Positions 7,932-21,441 of a stretch of DNA of 64,000 bases are shown in pieces. The position numbers were made by a program, and so were the translations under genes. Numbering within the stretch: the stretch's first letter is position 1; each line of letters starts with the position of its first letter. Source of the stretch: Gryllotalpicola protaetiae (GTDB taxonomy: Bacteria > Actinomycetota > Actinomycetes > Actinomycetales > Microbacteriaceae); assembly GCF_003627055.1 (NCBI RefSeq), contig NZ_CP032624.1, forward strand, positions 2,232,001-2,296,000, written 5' to 3'. Below the pieces are notes generated by a model. That model saw only the letters and a list, made by a program, of their open reading frames with translations, did no database searches and was not told the DNA's origin.

Positions 7932-8939
7932 ATGAGCTCCGTTCCCGCCACCCCGCGTCGCGTGCCGCTGCTGCGCCCGCGCGACTGTGTCGTCGGCGGG
8001 GTCAGCGTCGGCCTCGCGCGGCACCTCGGCTGGGAGGTGACGACGGTCCGCTGGCTCTTCGCCGCGACCAGCCTGCTCGGCGGCGCCGGAGTTCTCTTCT
8101 ATGCCTGGCTGTGGGCGACGGTGCCCGTTGAGGACGCAGTGACGGATGCCGGCGCGACGGCGCCGCCGATCAGGCACCGTATCCCGCTGCGCTGGGTAGG
8201 GGTCGTCGCCTGCCTGGTCGTCGCCGCGATCCTGCTGGTCTTCTGGGGGCGGACGGGGGGAGTGGTCTCCGGCCTGCTCTTCACCCTCGCTGTCCTGCTC
8301 GCGGCCGTCGGGGTCTTCGGTCCATGGGCGATCCGGGTCTGGCACGAGCTCATGGCGGAGCGCACCAAGCGCGTCCGCGAAGAGGAGCGGGCGGAGATGG
8401 CCGCGCACCTGCACGACTCGGTGCTGCAGACCCTCGCGCTGATCCAGAACCGCGCGGGCGCCTCGAGCGAGGTCGCCCGCATCGCCCGCGCGCAGGAGCG
8501 CGAGCTGCGCGAGTGGCTCTACGCGGGTGTCGGCACAGCCGACAGCGATCTGGCCACCGACCTCAAGGACTACGCCGCCGCGCTCGAGCTCGACTACGCG
8601 GTCCGCTTCGATGTCGTCGCGGTTGGCACGAGCGCAGAGCGCTCGAGCGGCGAGCTGGCCGCGGCGTCCCGCGAGGCGATGCTGAACGCTGCCCGGCACG
8701 CGGGCGGCGACGTGTCCGTCTACATCGAGGCGTCGACCGCCGCCGTCGATGTCTTCATCCGAGATCGCGGTCCTGGGTTCGACGCAGCGCAGGTTCCCGA
8801 GCACCGCCTCGGCGTGCGAGAGTCGATCATCGGCCGCATGCGGCGCGTCGGCGGGTCGGCATCCGTCGGCCGCGGCGCCGGCGGCGCGGGCACCGAGGTG
8901 CACCTGCACTTCGACGGAGGAGGGAGGGGCGAGTCGTGA
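7932..8939 (+). CDS. PspC-fused sensor histidine kinase (LiaS/NarX-type)
   Basis: This 335-residue kinase begins with a PspC domain (RDCVVGGVSVGLARHLGW, about residues 17-34), followed by a hydrophobic hairpin, two more membrane segments, a HisKA_3-type dimerisation segment with the phosphorylated His in HLHDSVLQTLA (about residue 160), and a C-terminal ATPase domain ending with the RDRGPGFD and LGVRESI boxes. ATG 7932 is preferred over upstream in-frame codons because the PspC domain starts shortly after it. Its stop overlaps the start of the response regulator gene (GTGA), and the PspC-domain protein is divergent from it. Confidence 0.9.
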   Translation: MSSVPATPRRVPLLRPRDCVVGGVSVGLARHLGWEVTTVRWLFAATSLLGGAGVLFYAWLWATVPVEDAVTDAGATAPPIRHRIPLRWVGVVACLVVAAILLVFWGRTGGVVSGLLFTLAVLLAAVGVFGPWAIRVWHELMAERTKRVREEERAEMAAHLHDSVLQTLALIQNRAGASSEVARIARAQERELREWLYAGVGTADSDLATDLKDYAAALELDYAVRFDVVAVGTSAERSSGELAAASREAMLNAARHAGGDVSVYIEASTAAVDVFIRDRGPGFDAAQVPEHRLGVRESIIGRMRRVGGSASVGRGAGGAGTEVHLHFDGGGRGES

Positions 8940-9592
8940 CCGAGCCCATCACGGTTGTGGTCGTCGATGACCACTCGATCTTCCGCTCGGGCCTGCGTGC
9001 CGATCTCGAAGACTTCATCCACGTGGTGGGTGAGGCGGGGGACGTCGATGCAGCCGTCGCAGCGGTGGCTCAGCACGCCCCTCAGGTCGTCCTGCTCGAC
9101 GTGCATCTGCCGGGCGGCCAGGGCGGCGGCGGCGCGGAGGTGATCCGCCGGGCCGCGCCCGCCGCATCCGGGACCCGCTTCCTCGCGCTCAGCGTGAGCG
9201 ACTCGGCGGAAGACGTGGTGGGCGTCATCCGCGCCGGAGCCCGCGGCTACATCACGAAGGGCAGCTCGGGCGCCGAGGTGAGTCGCGCGGTCGCGACGGT
9301 CGCCGGTGGCGACGCCGTGTTCTCGCCGAGACTCGCCGGCTTCGTCCTCGACGCGTTCGGCGCGGCGGCCGGCGAGCAGGCTCAGACGGACGAGGAGCTC
9401 GACCGCCTCTCGGCGCGCGAGCGCGAGGTGATGCGCCTGATCGCACGCGGCTACTCCTACAAAGAGGTCGCCACCGAGCTGTTCATCTCGATCAAGACGG
9501 TCGAGACGCACGTGTCCGCCGTGCTGCGCAAGCTCCAGCTCTCCTCGCGTCACGAGCTCACCGCGTGGGCCCTCGAGCGCCGCCTCCTGTGA
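8936..9592 (+). CDS. NarL/LuxR-family response regulator
   Basis: This 218-residue regulator has an N-terminal receiver domain with the phosphorylated Asp in VVLLDVHLPG and the conserved Lys in YITKGSS, and a C-terminal LuxR-type helix-turn-helix with LSAREREVMRLIARGYSYKE and SIKTVETHVS. It is translationally coupled to the PspC-fused kinase by a GTGA overlap. A likely target is the inverted repeat in the divergent region at 7863-7904. Confidence 0.93.
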   Translation: MTEPITVVVVDDHSIFRSGLRADLEDFIHVVGEAGDVDAAVAAVAQHAPQVVLLDVHLPGGQGGGGAEVIRRAAPAASGTRFLALSVSDSAEDVVGVIRAGARGYITKGSSGAEVSRAVATVAGGDAVFSPRLAGFVLDAFGAAAGEQAQTDEELDRLSAREREVMRLIARGYSYKEVATELFISIKTVETHVSAVLRKLQLSSRHELTAWALERRLL

Positions 9593-9608
9593 GGCGTCCC
9601 ACCTCGTT

Positions 9609-9637
9609 TTGCGCCCCTCTCCCGCCTCGCCTAAACT
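9609..9637 (+). promoter_or_regulatory. Promoter of tRNA-Trp-secE-nusG
   Basis: TTGCGC (9609-9614) and TAAACT (9632-9637) are separated by exactly 17 bp. The predicted transcript begins about 70 nt before the tRNA and may run on into secE and nusG. Confidence 0.6.
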
Positions 9638-9711
9638 GTCCGAGGTAGTTGAAATCTGCCAAGCTTTCCCATGCCCTGATTCCGGTCGCGGGAAGTGAGA
9701 TTTCAGCCCAT

Positions 9712-9784
9712 AGGGCGGTGGCTCAATTGGTAGAGCAGCGGTCTCCAAAACCGCAGGTTGCAGGTTCGAGTCCTGTCCGCCCTG
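9712..9784 (+). tRNA. trpT: tRNA-Trp (anticodon CCA)
   Basis: The 73-nt cloverleaf has a perfect 7-bp acceptor stem (AGGGCGG with CCGCCCT), a D arm, a 5-bp anticodon stem GCGGT/ACCGC with loop CTCCAAA (anticodon at 9745-9747), a TTCGAGT T-loop and discriminator G. The 3' CCA is not encoded. Its position just upstream of secE-nusG is the classic actinobacterial arrangement. Confidence 0.97.
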
Positions 9785-9825
9785 CAAGCCGGCGCTGATG
9801 TGTCGGCCCGTGAAAGGTGAGCTGA

Positions 9826-10101
9826 GTGGCCCGAAAAGTCATCGACGAGCCCAGCGAGGACGTCGTAGCGATTGCGAAGAAACAGCGCGCCGAGCGCCGT
9901 AACCCCTTCGCGCGTGTCGCTCTGTTCTTCCGTCAAGTGATGGGCGAACTCCGCAAGGTCGTCACGCCTACCCGTGGCGAGCTGTTCAGCTACACCGGCG
10001 TCGTGCTGATCTTCGTGATCATCATGATGGCGCTGGTGTTCGGCCTCGACCAGCTGTTCGGCTGGCTCGTGCTCCTCGCCTTCGGTGGCGGCAGTTCCTG
10101 A
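9826..10101 (+). CDS. secE: Preprotein translocase subunit SecE
   Basis: This 91-residue protein has a basic N-terminal half, the conserved FFRQVMGELRKVVTPTRGEL amphipathic helix (about residues 35-54) and a single C-terminal membrane helix. SecE is part of the SecYEG channel. GTG 9826 has GGTGAG upstream. nusG follows as in nearly all bacteria. Confidence 0.96.
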   Translation: MARKVIDEPSEDVVAIAKKQRAERRNPFARVALFFRQVMGELRKVVTPTRGELFSYTGVVLIFVIIMMALVFGLDQLFGWLVLLAFGGGSS

Positions 10102-10169
10102 CCTTCACGGGTGAGACGGCCTGCGGGCGGCAGTCGGCAGACCGAGTAACAGAAATGGATTGGTGAGCA

Positions 10170-11108
10170 GTGGCTAAGAGTGAGCGCGAAGACGTCGATT
10201 GGGCGACCGCCGCAGAGCAGTCGGCTGAAGACGACGAGGCGCAGACCGGCAGCATCAACGCGGTCGACGAGGCCGATGTGGATGCCGCTGAGCACGGTGC
10301 CCTGCACCTGACCGGTGCCGACGGCGACGACGTCGACCTGAACGCGGTCCTCGACGCGATCGCCGAGGCCTCGGACCCCGAGGCCGACCAGGTCGTCGAC
10401 GAGGCGCTCGAGGTGCCGACCTCTGAAGACGCCGAGGCGGTCGTTAACGCCCTCGAAGACGCCGACGAAGAGGCTGCGGCCGAGGCCGAGGTCGACCCGT
10501 ACGAGGCGTTCAAGACCGAGCTGCGCATGAAGCCGGGCAAGTGGTACGTGATCCACTCCTACGCAGGCTTCGAGCGCCGCGTGAAGTCGAACCTCGAGAA
10601 CCGCATCCAGTCGATGGACATGCAGGACTACATCTTCCAGATGGAGGTCCCCATGGAAGACGTGGTCGAGATCAAGAACGGCCAGCGCAAGATGGTCACG
10701 CGCGTGCGCATCCCGGGCTACGTGCTCGTCCGCATGGACCTGAACGAAGACAGCTGGTCGGTCGTGCGTCACACCCCGGGTGTCACCGGATTCGTCGGCA
10801 ACGCGCACAACCCGACGCCACTGCGCTTCAACGAGGCGTTCGAGATGCTGAAGAGCCTCGTCCAGGTCGAGGCCGCTCCGGCCGGCCGCGCAGGCGCCAA
10901 GGGCCAGAAGGCCGCCGCCCGCGCGATCCCCGCCGAGGTCGACTTCGAGATCGGCGAGACCATCACCATCAAGGAAGGCTCGTTCGCGGGCCTGCCCGGC
11001 TCCATCAGCGAGATCAACACGCAGAGCGGCAAGCTCACGGTCCTCGTCTCGCTGTTCGAGCGCGAGACCCCGGTCGAGCTCAGCTTCGACCAGGTCACCA
11101 AGCTGTAA
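10170..11108 (+). CDS. nusG: Transcription termination/antitermination factor NusG
   Basis: The protein has 312 residues. An acidic, Asp/Glu/Ala-rich extension of about 115 residues, typical of actinobacterial NusG, precedes the NGN domain ([38 protein letters not shown]) and the C-terminal KOW domain ([18 protein letters not shown]). It binds RNA polymerase and influences pausing, Rho-dependent termination and rRNA antitermination, and an rRNA operon lies 2.3 kb downstream. The GTG at 10170 follows a spacer of about 70 bp after secE. Confidence 0.96.
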   Translation: MAKSEREDVDWATAAEQSAEDDEAQTGSINAVDEADVDAAEHGALHLTGADGDDVDLNAVLDAIAEASDPEADQVVDEALEVPTSEDAEAVVNALEDADEEAAAEAEVDPYEAFKTELRMKPGKWYVIHSYAGFERRVKSNLENRIQSMDMQDYIFQMEVPMEDVVEIKNGQRKMVTRVRIPGYVLVRMDLNEDSWSVVRHTPGVTGFVGNAHNPTPLRFNEAFEMLKSLVQVEAAPAGRAGAKGQKAAARAIPAEVDFEIGETITIKEGSFAGLPGSISEINTQSGKLTVLVSLFERETPVELSFDQVTKL

Positions 11109-11211
11109 GAAGCGTCCAGCTTCTTCGACTAAGATTCCACGGTCCACCGCCGGCGTCCGCCGCGCGGGAGAGCGCACCTCACGGTGCACTCGAACAGAAA
11201 GAAGGAAACCA

Positions 11212-11643
11212 ATGGCTCCCAAGAAGAAGGTCACTGGTCTGATCAAGCTTCAGATCAAGGCCGGTGCCGCGAACCCCGCCCCGCCGATCGGCCCCGCGCT
11301 CGGTCAGCACGGCGTGAACATCATGGAGTTCTGCAAGGCGTACAACGCCGCCACCGAGGCGCAGCGCGGCAACGTCATCCCGGTCGAGATCACCGTGTAC
11401 GAGGACCGCTCGTTCACGTTCGTCCTCAAGACCCCGCCGGCCGCAGAGCTGATCAAGAAGGCCGCAGGCGTGCCGAAGGGCTCCGGGGTCCCCCACACCA
11501 ACAAGGTGGGCAAGATCACCCGCGAGCAGGTCCGCGCGATCGCGCAGGAGAAGCTCGTCGACCTGAATGCGAACGACCTCGACGCCGCCGAGAAGATCAT
11601 CGCCGGCACCGCCCGCTCCATGGGCATCACCGTCGACGCGTAA
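11212..11643 (+). CDS. rplK: 50S ribosomal protein L11
   Basis: This 143-residue protein is full length for L11. The N-terminal domain includes [20 protein letters not shown] and the C-terminal rRNA-binding domain includes [17 protein letters not shown]11 forms the GTPase-associated centre with 23S rRNA. The ribosome binding site AAGGAA lies just upstream of the ATG. rplA follows after 76 bp, giving the usual rplKA unit. Confidence 0.97.
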   Translation: MAPKKKVTGLIKLQIKAGAANPAPPIGPALGQHGVNIMEFCKAYNAATEAQRGNVIPVEITVYEDRSFTFVLKTPPAAELIKKAAGVPKGSGVPHTNKVGKITREQVRAIAQEKLVDLNANDLDAAEKIIAGTARSMGITVDA

Positions 11644-11719
11644 GCGCCGAGGCTCAACAACTTTTTCGTGGCAGCGCCGGCCAGGCGCGACGACCACCAT
11701 CTCTCAAGGAGAACCAGAC

Positions 11720-12409
11720 ATGGCACAGAAGTCCAAGGCCTACCGGGCCGCGGCCGACAAGATCGAGGTCGGCAAGTTCTACACGCCGAACGAGGCGGTC
11801 ACCCTCGCGAAGGAGACCGGCTCCGTGAAGTTCAACTCGACCGTCGAGGTCGCGCTGAAGCTCGGCGTCGACCCTCGTAAGGCCGACCAGATGGTGCGCG
11901 GCACCGTCATCCTTCCGCACGGCACGGGCAAGACCGCCCGCGTCATCGTCTTCGCGACCGGCCCCGCGGCCGAGGCCGCTCTCGCGGCCGGCGCCGACGA
12001 GGTCGGCGGCGACGAGCTGATCGAGAAGGTCGCCGGCGGCTACACCGCCTTCGACTCGGCTGTCGCGACCCCCGAGCTCATGGGCAAGGTCGGCCGTCTC
12101 GGCAAGGTGCTCGGCCCGCGTGGTCTCATGCCCAACCCGAAGACCGGCACTGTGACCCCGAACCCGGCCAAGGCCGTCGAGGAGATCAAGGGCGGCAAGA
12201 TCGAGTTCCGCGTCGACAAGCACTCCAACGTGCACTTCGTCGTCGGCAAGGCCGGCTTCAGCGCCGACCAGCTCGCCGAGAACTTCAAGGTCGCCATCGA
12301 CGAGGTCCAGCGACTCAAGCCGGCCGCAGCCAAGGGCCGCTACATCCAGAAGGGCGCCGTCTCGACGACCTTCGGCCCGGGCATCCCGCTCGACGTCAAC
12401 GCACTGTAA
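11720..12409 (+). CDS. rplA: 50S ribosomal protein L1
   Basis: This 229-residue protein is full length for L1, with the hallmark [18 protein letters not shown] segment near residue 130. L1 forms the mobile stalk at the ribosomal E site. I chose ATG 11720, which has AAGGAGAA upstream, rather than longer in-frame starts inside rplK. A strong hairpin terminator follows at 12423-12450. In this genome rplJL is not next but lies 21 kb downstream. Confidence 0.97.
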   Translation: MAQKSKAYRAAADKIEVGKFYTPNEAVTLAKETGSVKFNSTVEVALKLGVDPRKADQMVRGTVILPHGTGKTARVIVFATGPAAEAALAAGADEVGGDELIEKVAGGYTAFDSAVATPELMGKVGRLGKVLGPRGLMPNPKTGTVTPNPAKAVEEIKGGKIEFRVDKHSNVHFVVGKAGFSADQLAENFKVAIDEVQRLKPAAAKGRYIQKGAVSTTFGPGIPLDVNAL

Positions 12410-12422
12410 GCGCTATTTCCTC

Positions 12423-12450
12423 GAAAGGCCCGCCATTCGGCGGGCCTTTC
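12423..12450 (+). terminator. Terminator of rplKA
   Basis: A perfect 12-bp inverted repeat (12423-12434 with 12439-12450) with loop ATTC lies 13 bp after the rplA stop. Confidence 0.8.
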
Positions 12451-12501
12451 GTCGTCTCCGGCGTCAGCACCCGCCCCGGCCGATCTGTCGAGATACAGCA
12501 C

Positions 12502-12957
12502 ATGGCTATCAGCTTCGGGTCGCGTCTCGGCAAGAGCGCCGCGTCTCTTGCGCTGCTGATGGCGGTCGCCATCACGCGAGTGCCTGCGCGCCGACGCCTC
12601 CTCGCCGCGATCGCAGACGACGGGCAGCTCGCCCGAGTCCCGGCGGTCTACACCGCGGTGCTTGCTGAGCAGCCGACCGGCGAAACGGCGACCCTTCCCG
12701 ACAACGATCGCCTGCTCGAGATCGCGGCATCGAGTGGCGTGCACGTGACGAGCGCGATCCGCGAGGCGGTCGACACGGGCCGATGGGACGACTGGGTGCA
12801 GCACGCGAACGATGCGGCAATAGGCCGGCCGATCGGCGATACGGGAGTGACCCTCCGCTACGTCCCGACCGTATTGGTGAACGGGCGCCAGCTCGAGATA
12901 CGTGAGGACGGCACCGACCTCCAGCGCCTGCTTGCGGCGATCGATTCGACCCGCTGA
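12502..12957 (+). pseudogene. Probable remnant of a DsbA-like thioredoxin-fold protein
   Basis: This ORF encodes 151 residues. From about residue 35 onward the pattern fits the C-terminal two thirds of actinobacterial DsbA-like (Thioredoxin_4) proteins: the helical RVPAVYTAVLAEQPTGE region, LLEIAASSGV, and the cis-Pro motif VPTVLVNGRQLEI followed by a final helix. The N-terminal part with the catalytic CxxC, signal peptide and first strand is absent, and residues 1-34 do not fit the family. No other Cys occurs. The frame is intact, so it may still be translated, but the redox function should be lost. It lies between the rplA terminator and the rRNA promoter region. Confidence 0.55.
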
Positions 12958-13129
12958 GTGGCCGGATTCCGCGGGCTTCAGCGCGACACGCCCGGGCGGG
13001 TGCCTGGATTTGAGCGGTGGCCTGGTGCCGCGTAAATTACTTACTTGTCACCCCAAAGGTGCGGCTGAGCTGCTCAGCTCGCCGGCCTCAAGCGGAGATG
13101 ATCTTCTTGCTTTCGCAGCCCGCTCCGAT

Positions 13130-13240
13130 TTGGAGCGAGAGCCACGAAATGCTAAGATAGACAAGTTGCCTCGGAGCGAATCCGGCCGGTTTTCCGGTCG
13201 GCCGAATCCGGGTGCGTACGGTCTTTGAGAACTCAACAGC
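13130..13240 (+). promoter_or_regulatory. rRNA operon promoter and boxA-like leader
   Basis: TTGGAG (13130-13135) and TAAGAT (13153-13158) with a 17-bp spacer form the likely rRNA promoter. About 65 bp downstream, CTTTGAGAACTCAACAGCG (13222-13240) is the conserved actinobacterial leader element associated with antitermination and processing. The rest of the 410-bp region from 12958 to 13367 contains no gene that I can support. Confidence 0.6.
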
Positions 13241-13367
13241 GTGCACATTGTCAATGCCAATACCCCTGGCACCGTTTTTGGATGGTGTTGGGATTCCTTT
13301 GGTTTATTTGATGGATTGAATGTCAGTTTTGATGTTCTTTTGTCATGGTCGGACTTTGTCCGCAAGT

Positions 13368-18421
<5,054 letters not shown>

Positions 18422-18526
18422 CACCCCAACATCAGTCTTCACTGTTGACTCGCGTCCACTGAGTGGTTCCCGACATACGGGCACCAGCACACAAGCTGAA
18501 AACAGACCAGTGCCTGGTCGAACACG

Positions 18527-18643
18527 TTTCGGCGGCCATAGCGGGAGGGAAACGCCCGGACACATTCCGAACCCGGAAGCTAAGACTCCCAGCGCCGATG
18601 GTACTGCAGGGGCGACCCTGTGGGAGAGTAGGACACCGCCGAA
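18527..18643 (+). rRNA. rrf: 5S ribosomal RNA
   Basis: The terminal stem TTCGGCGG/CCGCCGAA and the conserved internal segments CCCGGACACATTCCGAACCC and GGAAGCTAAG identify 5S rRNA of about 117 nt. It lies about 105 bp after the 23S end and is followed by a terminator. Confidence 0.95.
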
Positions 18644-18652
18644 CACCCATTA

Positions 18653-18692
18653 CGAAAGACCCCATCCATGACGGATGGGGTCTTTCGCATTT
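18653..18692 (+). terminator. Terminator of the rRNA operon
   Basis: A perfect 15-bp inverted repeat (18653-18667 with 18673-18687) with a 5-nt loop is followed by CATTTAAA. It ends the rRNA operon before the convergent gene at 18702-19673. Confidence 0.85.
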
Positions 18693-18701
18693 AAAGGCTG
18701 A

Positions 18702-19673
18702 TCAGGAAGACCGCTCCGTCGTGATGGCTAGTTTCCCGCGAACGTGACCGGCTTCGATGCGTGCATGCGCGCTGGCGACGTCCTCGAGGGGGAAGATCTC
18801 GTCGACGTGGGGCCGCACGGAACCCTGTTCGAGCAGACGGGAGATGACAGCCAGGGTCGCAGCGTCGGGGGCGACGCGGTAGGCCGTCGCGCGGACACCA
18901 GCCGCGGTGGCTTCCTCCTCGAGTGTCGGCCAGCTGCCGGATGGGACGTTGATGACGAGTCCGTTCCGCCGCAGCACGCCCAACGACCGCGTTCCGGTGT
19001 TGTGCACATCATTGCCGACCAAGTCGATGACCACGTCGACGTCCTCGAGGCCGTCTTCGAAGCGGTGTGCGGTGTGGTCGATGGTCTCGCGGGCACCGAG
19101 CGAGCGCAGCCATTCGAGGTTCCGCGTCGACGCGGTCGCGATGACGTGCGCACCGAAGTACGCCGCGAACTGCACGGCGAAGTGGCCGACGCCGCCGGCG
19201 CCCGCATGGATGAGGATGCGCTGGCGTTCGTGCGCCTTCGCGATCGTGGTCACGACCCCCCACGCGGTCAAAGCCGCGAGGGGGACGGCGGCGGCTTCCG
19301 TGTGAGACAGTCCGACCGGCTTCGGCGCGACGCAAAGACTCGGGACCGATGCATACTGCGCGTAGCTGCCCGAGTAGTGCGGAACAGGGATGAAGCCGTA
19401 CACCGCGTCGCCGGGCTGAAGCGGATGAGCGGCATACGGCGACTCGACGACGACCCCGCTGAAGTCGTGGCCCAGCACGGCAGGCAGGCGGTCGAGCGCC
19501 GCGGCGACGCCGCGGCCGGCTCGAGTCTTGGCGTCGAGCGGGTTGACGCTCGCCGCGTGGATCTCAACGAGGATCTCGTCATTGATACGCGTCGGACGGG
19601 CGATTTTCGCGAGCTTGAGCTCCTCGGGGCCACCGAAGCGCTCGAGCACCGCGGCGGTCATCAGATCGGTCAC
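18702..19673 (-). CDS. NADP-dependent quinone oxidoreductase-like medium-chain dehydrogenase
   Basis: This 323-residue protein is a zinc-independent medium-chain dehydrogenase. The GroES-like N-terminal domain includes VLGHDFSGVV (about residues 67-76), and the Rossmann domain has AGAGGVGHFAVQFAAYFGA. It lacks the structural-zinc Cys cluster, as expected for quinone oxidoreductases. GTG 19673 is preceded by GGAGG, and a TAGGCT -10 box lies about 35 bp upstream. The substrate cannot be told. It is convergent with the rRNA operon. Confidence 0.88.
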   Translation of the reverse strand: MTDLMTAAVLERFGGPEELKLAKIARPTRINDEILVEIHAASVNPLDAKTRAGRGVAAALDRLPAVLGHDFSGVVVESPYAAHPLQPGDAVYGFIPVPHYSGSYAQYASVPSLCVAPKPVGLSHTEAAAVPLAALTAWGVVTTIAKAHERQRILIHAGAGGVGHFAVQFAAYFGAHVIATASTRNLEWLRSLGARETIDHTAHRFEDGLEDVDVVIDLVGNDVHNTGTRSLGVLRRNGLVINVPSGSWPTLEEEATAAGVRATAYRVAPDAATLAVISRLLEQGSVRPHVDEIFPLEDVASAHARIEAGHVRGKLAITTERSS

Positions 19674-19720
19674 GGCTCGAACCTCCAGGCCTCGGTTCGC
19701 ACGAGCCTAACCGCGGGGCA

Positions 19721-20368
19721 TTACGCTCCGATTGCGCCCGTGTGTCGGCTCGCGAGCCTGTCGATGGTCGCGATCAGGTCCGCCGCAAGCCCCACGAGGA
19801 CCGCGATCGCGTCGTCGTCGCGGTCCACCCAACGGCTTTCCGGCTCGCTGACGGGGACGAAGCCCTCGTGCCGTTCCCACACGAAAAGCGTCCGTTCGGC
19901 ACCGAGGACGTACTGCTGCCACCAGATCTGCCGGAGGTAGTGACGAGGGATGCTGCGCCATGGCTTGTTGGTGGTCTTGATCTCCGCGAGCACGACGGAA
20001 CCGGCATCCGTCACCGCCAGACCGTCGGGCGTCGCCAGGTGGCGCCTGTCCCGCTCGGCGTGGAAGAGCAGGGACGACGGTGCGATGCCGTGGTGGTCGA
20101 AGACCCACTGGGCGATCGCCGGCTCGCGGTCGCGGCCGTGCTCGGTGTATGCGTTGCCGCTGAAGCGGCTGCCGAACCACTTCTCCCGCGCGGCCGCCTC
20201 GACCGAGCGCGGCGTCGAGAGCTTGGCGACGTCGGTTGCGGTGATGCCGCGGCTGCGGGCACGGAGCCACGGTATGCGGTCGTTCGAGTCCGCGACGACA
20301 CGGTCGAGATGGCTTGGACGGACCGACTTCTCGTCGGCGTCGAAGCCGGGGAGAAGCAGATCGGTCAC
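19721..20368 (-). CDS. YqaJ-family exonuclease-like protein
   Basis: This 215-residue protein resembles the YqaJ/lambda-exonuclease family of the PD-(D/E)xK nuclease superfamily. It has SRGITATDVAKL (about residues 39-50), a Glu in HGRDREPAIAQWV (about 77-89), an Asp in ATPDGLAV (about 112-119) and the E-x-K motif in LAEIKTTNK (about 128-136), followed by a Gln-rich WWQQYVLGAE helix. Phage members process double-stranded ends with a recombinase. Here the gene stands alone among metabolic genes, with no RecT-like partner. It starts with GTG, 6 bp after the next gene on the same strand would end. Confidence 0.8.
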   Translation of the reverse strand: MTDLLLPGFDADEKSVRPSHLDRVVADSNDRIPWLRARSRGITATDVAKLSTPRSVEAAAREKWFGSRFSGNAYTEHGRDREPAIAQWVFDHHGIAPSSLLFHAERDRRHLATPDGLAVTDAGSVVLAEIKTTNKPWRSIPRHYLRQIWWQQYVLGAERTLFVWERHEGFVPVSEPESRWVDRDDDAIAVLVGLAADLIATIDRLASRHTGAIGA

Positions 20369-20374
20369 GAGAAG

Positions 20375-21415
20375 CTAGTCTTCCAGACCCACCGTGTAGC
20401 CCAGGCGGCGACGCGCCTCGTCGATGATGCGGAGGGTGGCGATCGCCTCGGAGAACGGGTGCAGCGGTGAATCGTCCAGCCCGTCGGTGATATAGCGCGC
20501 GAATGCTGCGGCTTCGAACGCCATGCCGCCGCTGCCGGTGATCGAGCGATGGCGCGGGTAATGCTCGGGCTCGCCCTCGTTGGGGAAGAACGTGAGCGCC
20601 GAGGGCGACCAGAAGGCCGATTCGATCTCGATGCGGCCCTTGGTTCCGGAGATCGTCGCGGTCCAGGGGGTGCGCGCCTCGACGCCGATATGGACGAGGG
20701 CGTGCGATGAGGCATCCGCCTCGAGGATCAGCGAGACCTGCGCGTCGGATCCGGTAGGAGACAGGGAGCCTGCGACGTGCAGACGCGGATCCTGATTGAG
20801 TGCAGGGAGCGCGAACTGGGCGAAGGAGATCGGGTAGACGCCGAGGTCGAGCAGCGATCCGCCCGCCTTGGCCGGGTCGTACATGCGGCTGTCGGGGTCA
20901 AAGGGGACGTTCACGCCGAAATCGGCTGTCACCAGTCGCACCTCGCCGACTGCGCCGGATTCGAGCAGCTGGCGGGCGACGTCGGTGTGGGGCAGATAGC
21001 GGGTCCACATCGCCTCCATCAGGAAGACGCCCCGCTCGCGGGCCGCGTCGAGCATGCGCTGCGCCTCGGCAGCCGAGAAACCGGCGGGCTTCTCGACGAG
21101 GACGTGCTTGCCGGCCGCGATCGCGAGGAGTGCGAGGTCGAGGTGCGCGTTGTGCGTCGAGGAGACGTAGACGGCCTCGATCTCCGGGTCGGCGACGAGT
21201 CGGCCGTAGTCGTCATAAGCACGCGGCACGTCGAACTCGTCGGCGAATGCCTGCGCGCGAGCCTGCGACCGGGAGGCGACGGCGACGAGTTGCTGGCGGG
21301 TGTGATCGCGCAGCGCGCCCGCGAAGCTGCGGGCGATGCCGCCGGGCGCAAGGATGCCCCAGCGGAGCGTCGGTGCGTCGGACGGGTCGGGGAAGCGGGG
21401 AGCGGGGAGAGACAT
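20375..21415 (-). CDS. Gfo/Idh/MocA-family oxidoreductase
   Basis: This 346-residue protein has an N-terminal Rossmann domain (LRWGILAPGGIARSF, about residues 17-31), the EKP motif in LVEKPAGFS, and a C-terminal alpha/beta domain with GGSLLDLGVYP, where Tyr replaces the catalytic His seen in inositol dehydrogenase-like members. It should oxidise or reduce a sugar or cyclitol with NAD(P). I chose ATG 21415 because the N-terminal domain begins shortly after it. The ROK regulator gene ends 26 bp upstream on the same strand. A longer frame reading through the regulator is a shadow. Confidence 0.9.
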   Translation of the reverse strand: MSLPAPRFPDPSDAPTLRWGILAPGGIARSFAGALRDHTRQQLVAVASRSQARAQAFADEFDVPRAYDDYGRLVADPEIEAVYVSSTHNAHLDLALLAIAAGKHVLVEKPAGFSAAEAQRMLDAARERGVFLMEAMWTRYLPHTDVARQLLESGAVGEVRLVTADFGVNVPFDPDSRMYDPAKAGGSLLDLGVYPISFAQFALPALNQDPRLHVAGSLSPTGSDAQVSLILEADASSHALVHIGVEARTPWTATISGTKGRIEIESAFWSPSALTFFPNEGEPEHYPRHRSITGSGGMAFEAAAFARYITDGLDDSPLHPFSEAIATLRIIDEARRRLGYTVGLED

Positions 21416-21441
21416 CGGTGTCCTTCTTGTCGTGGATGGAG

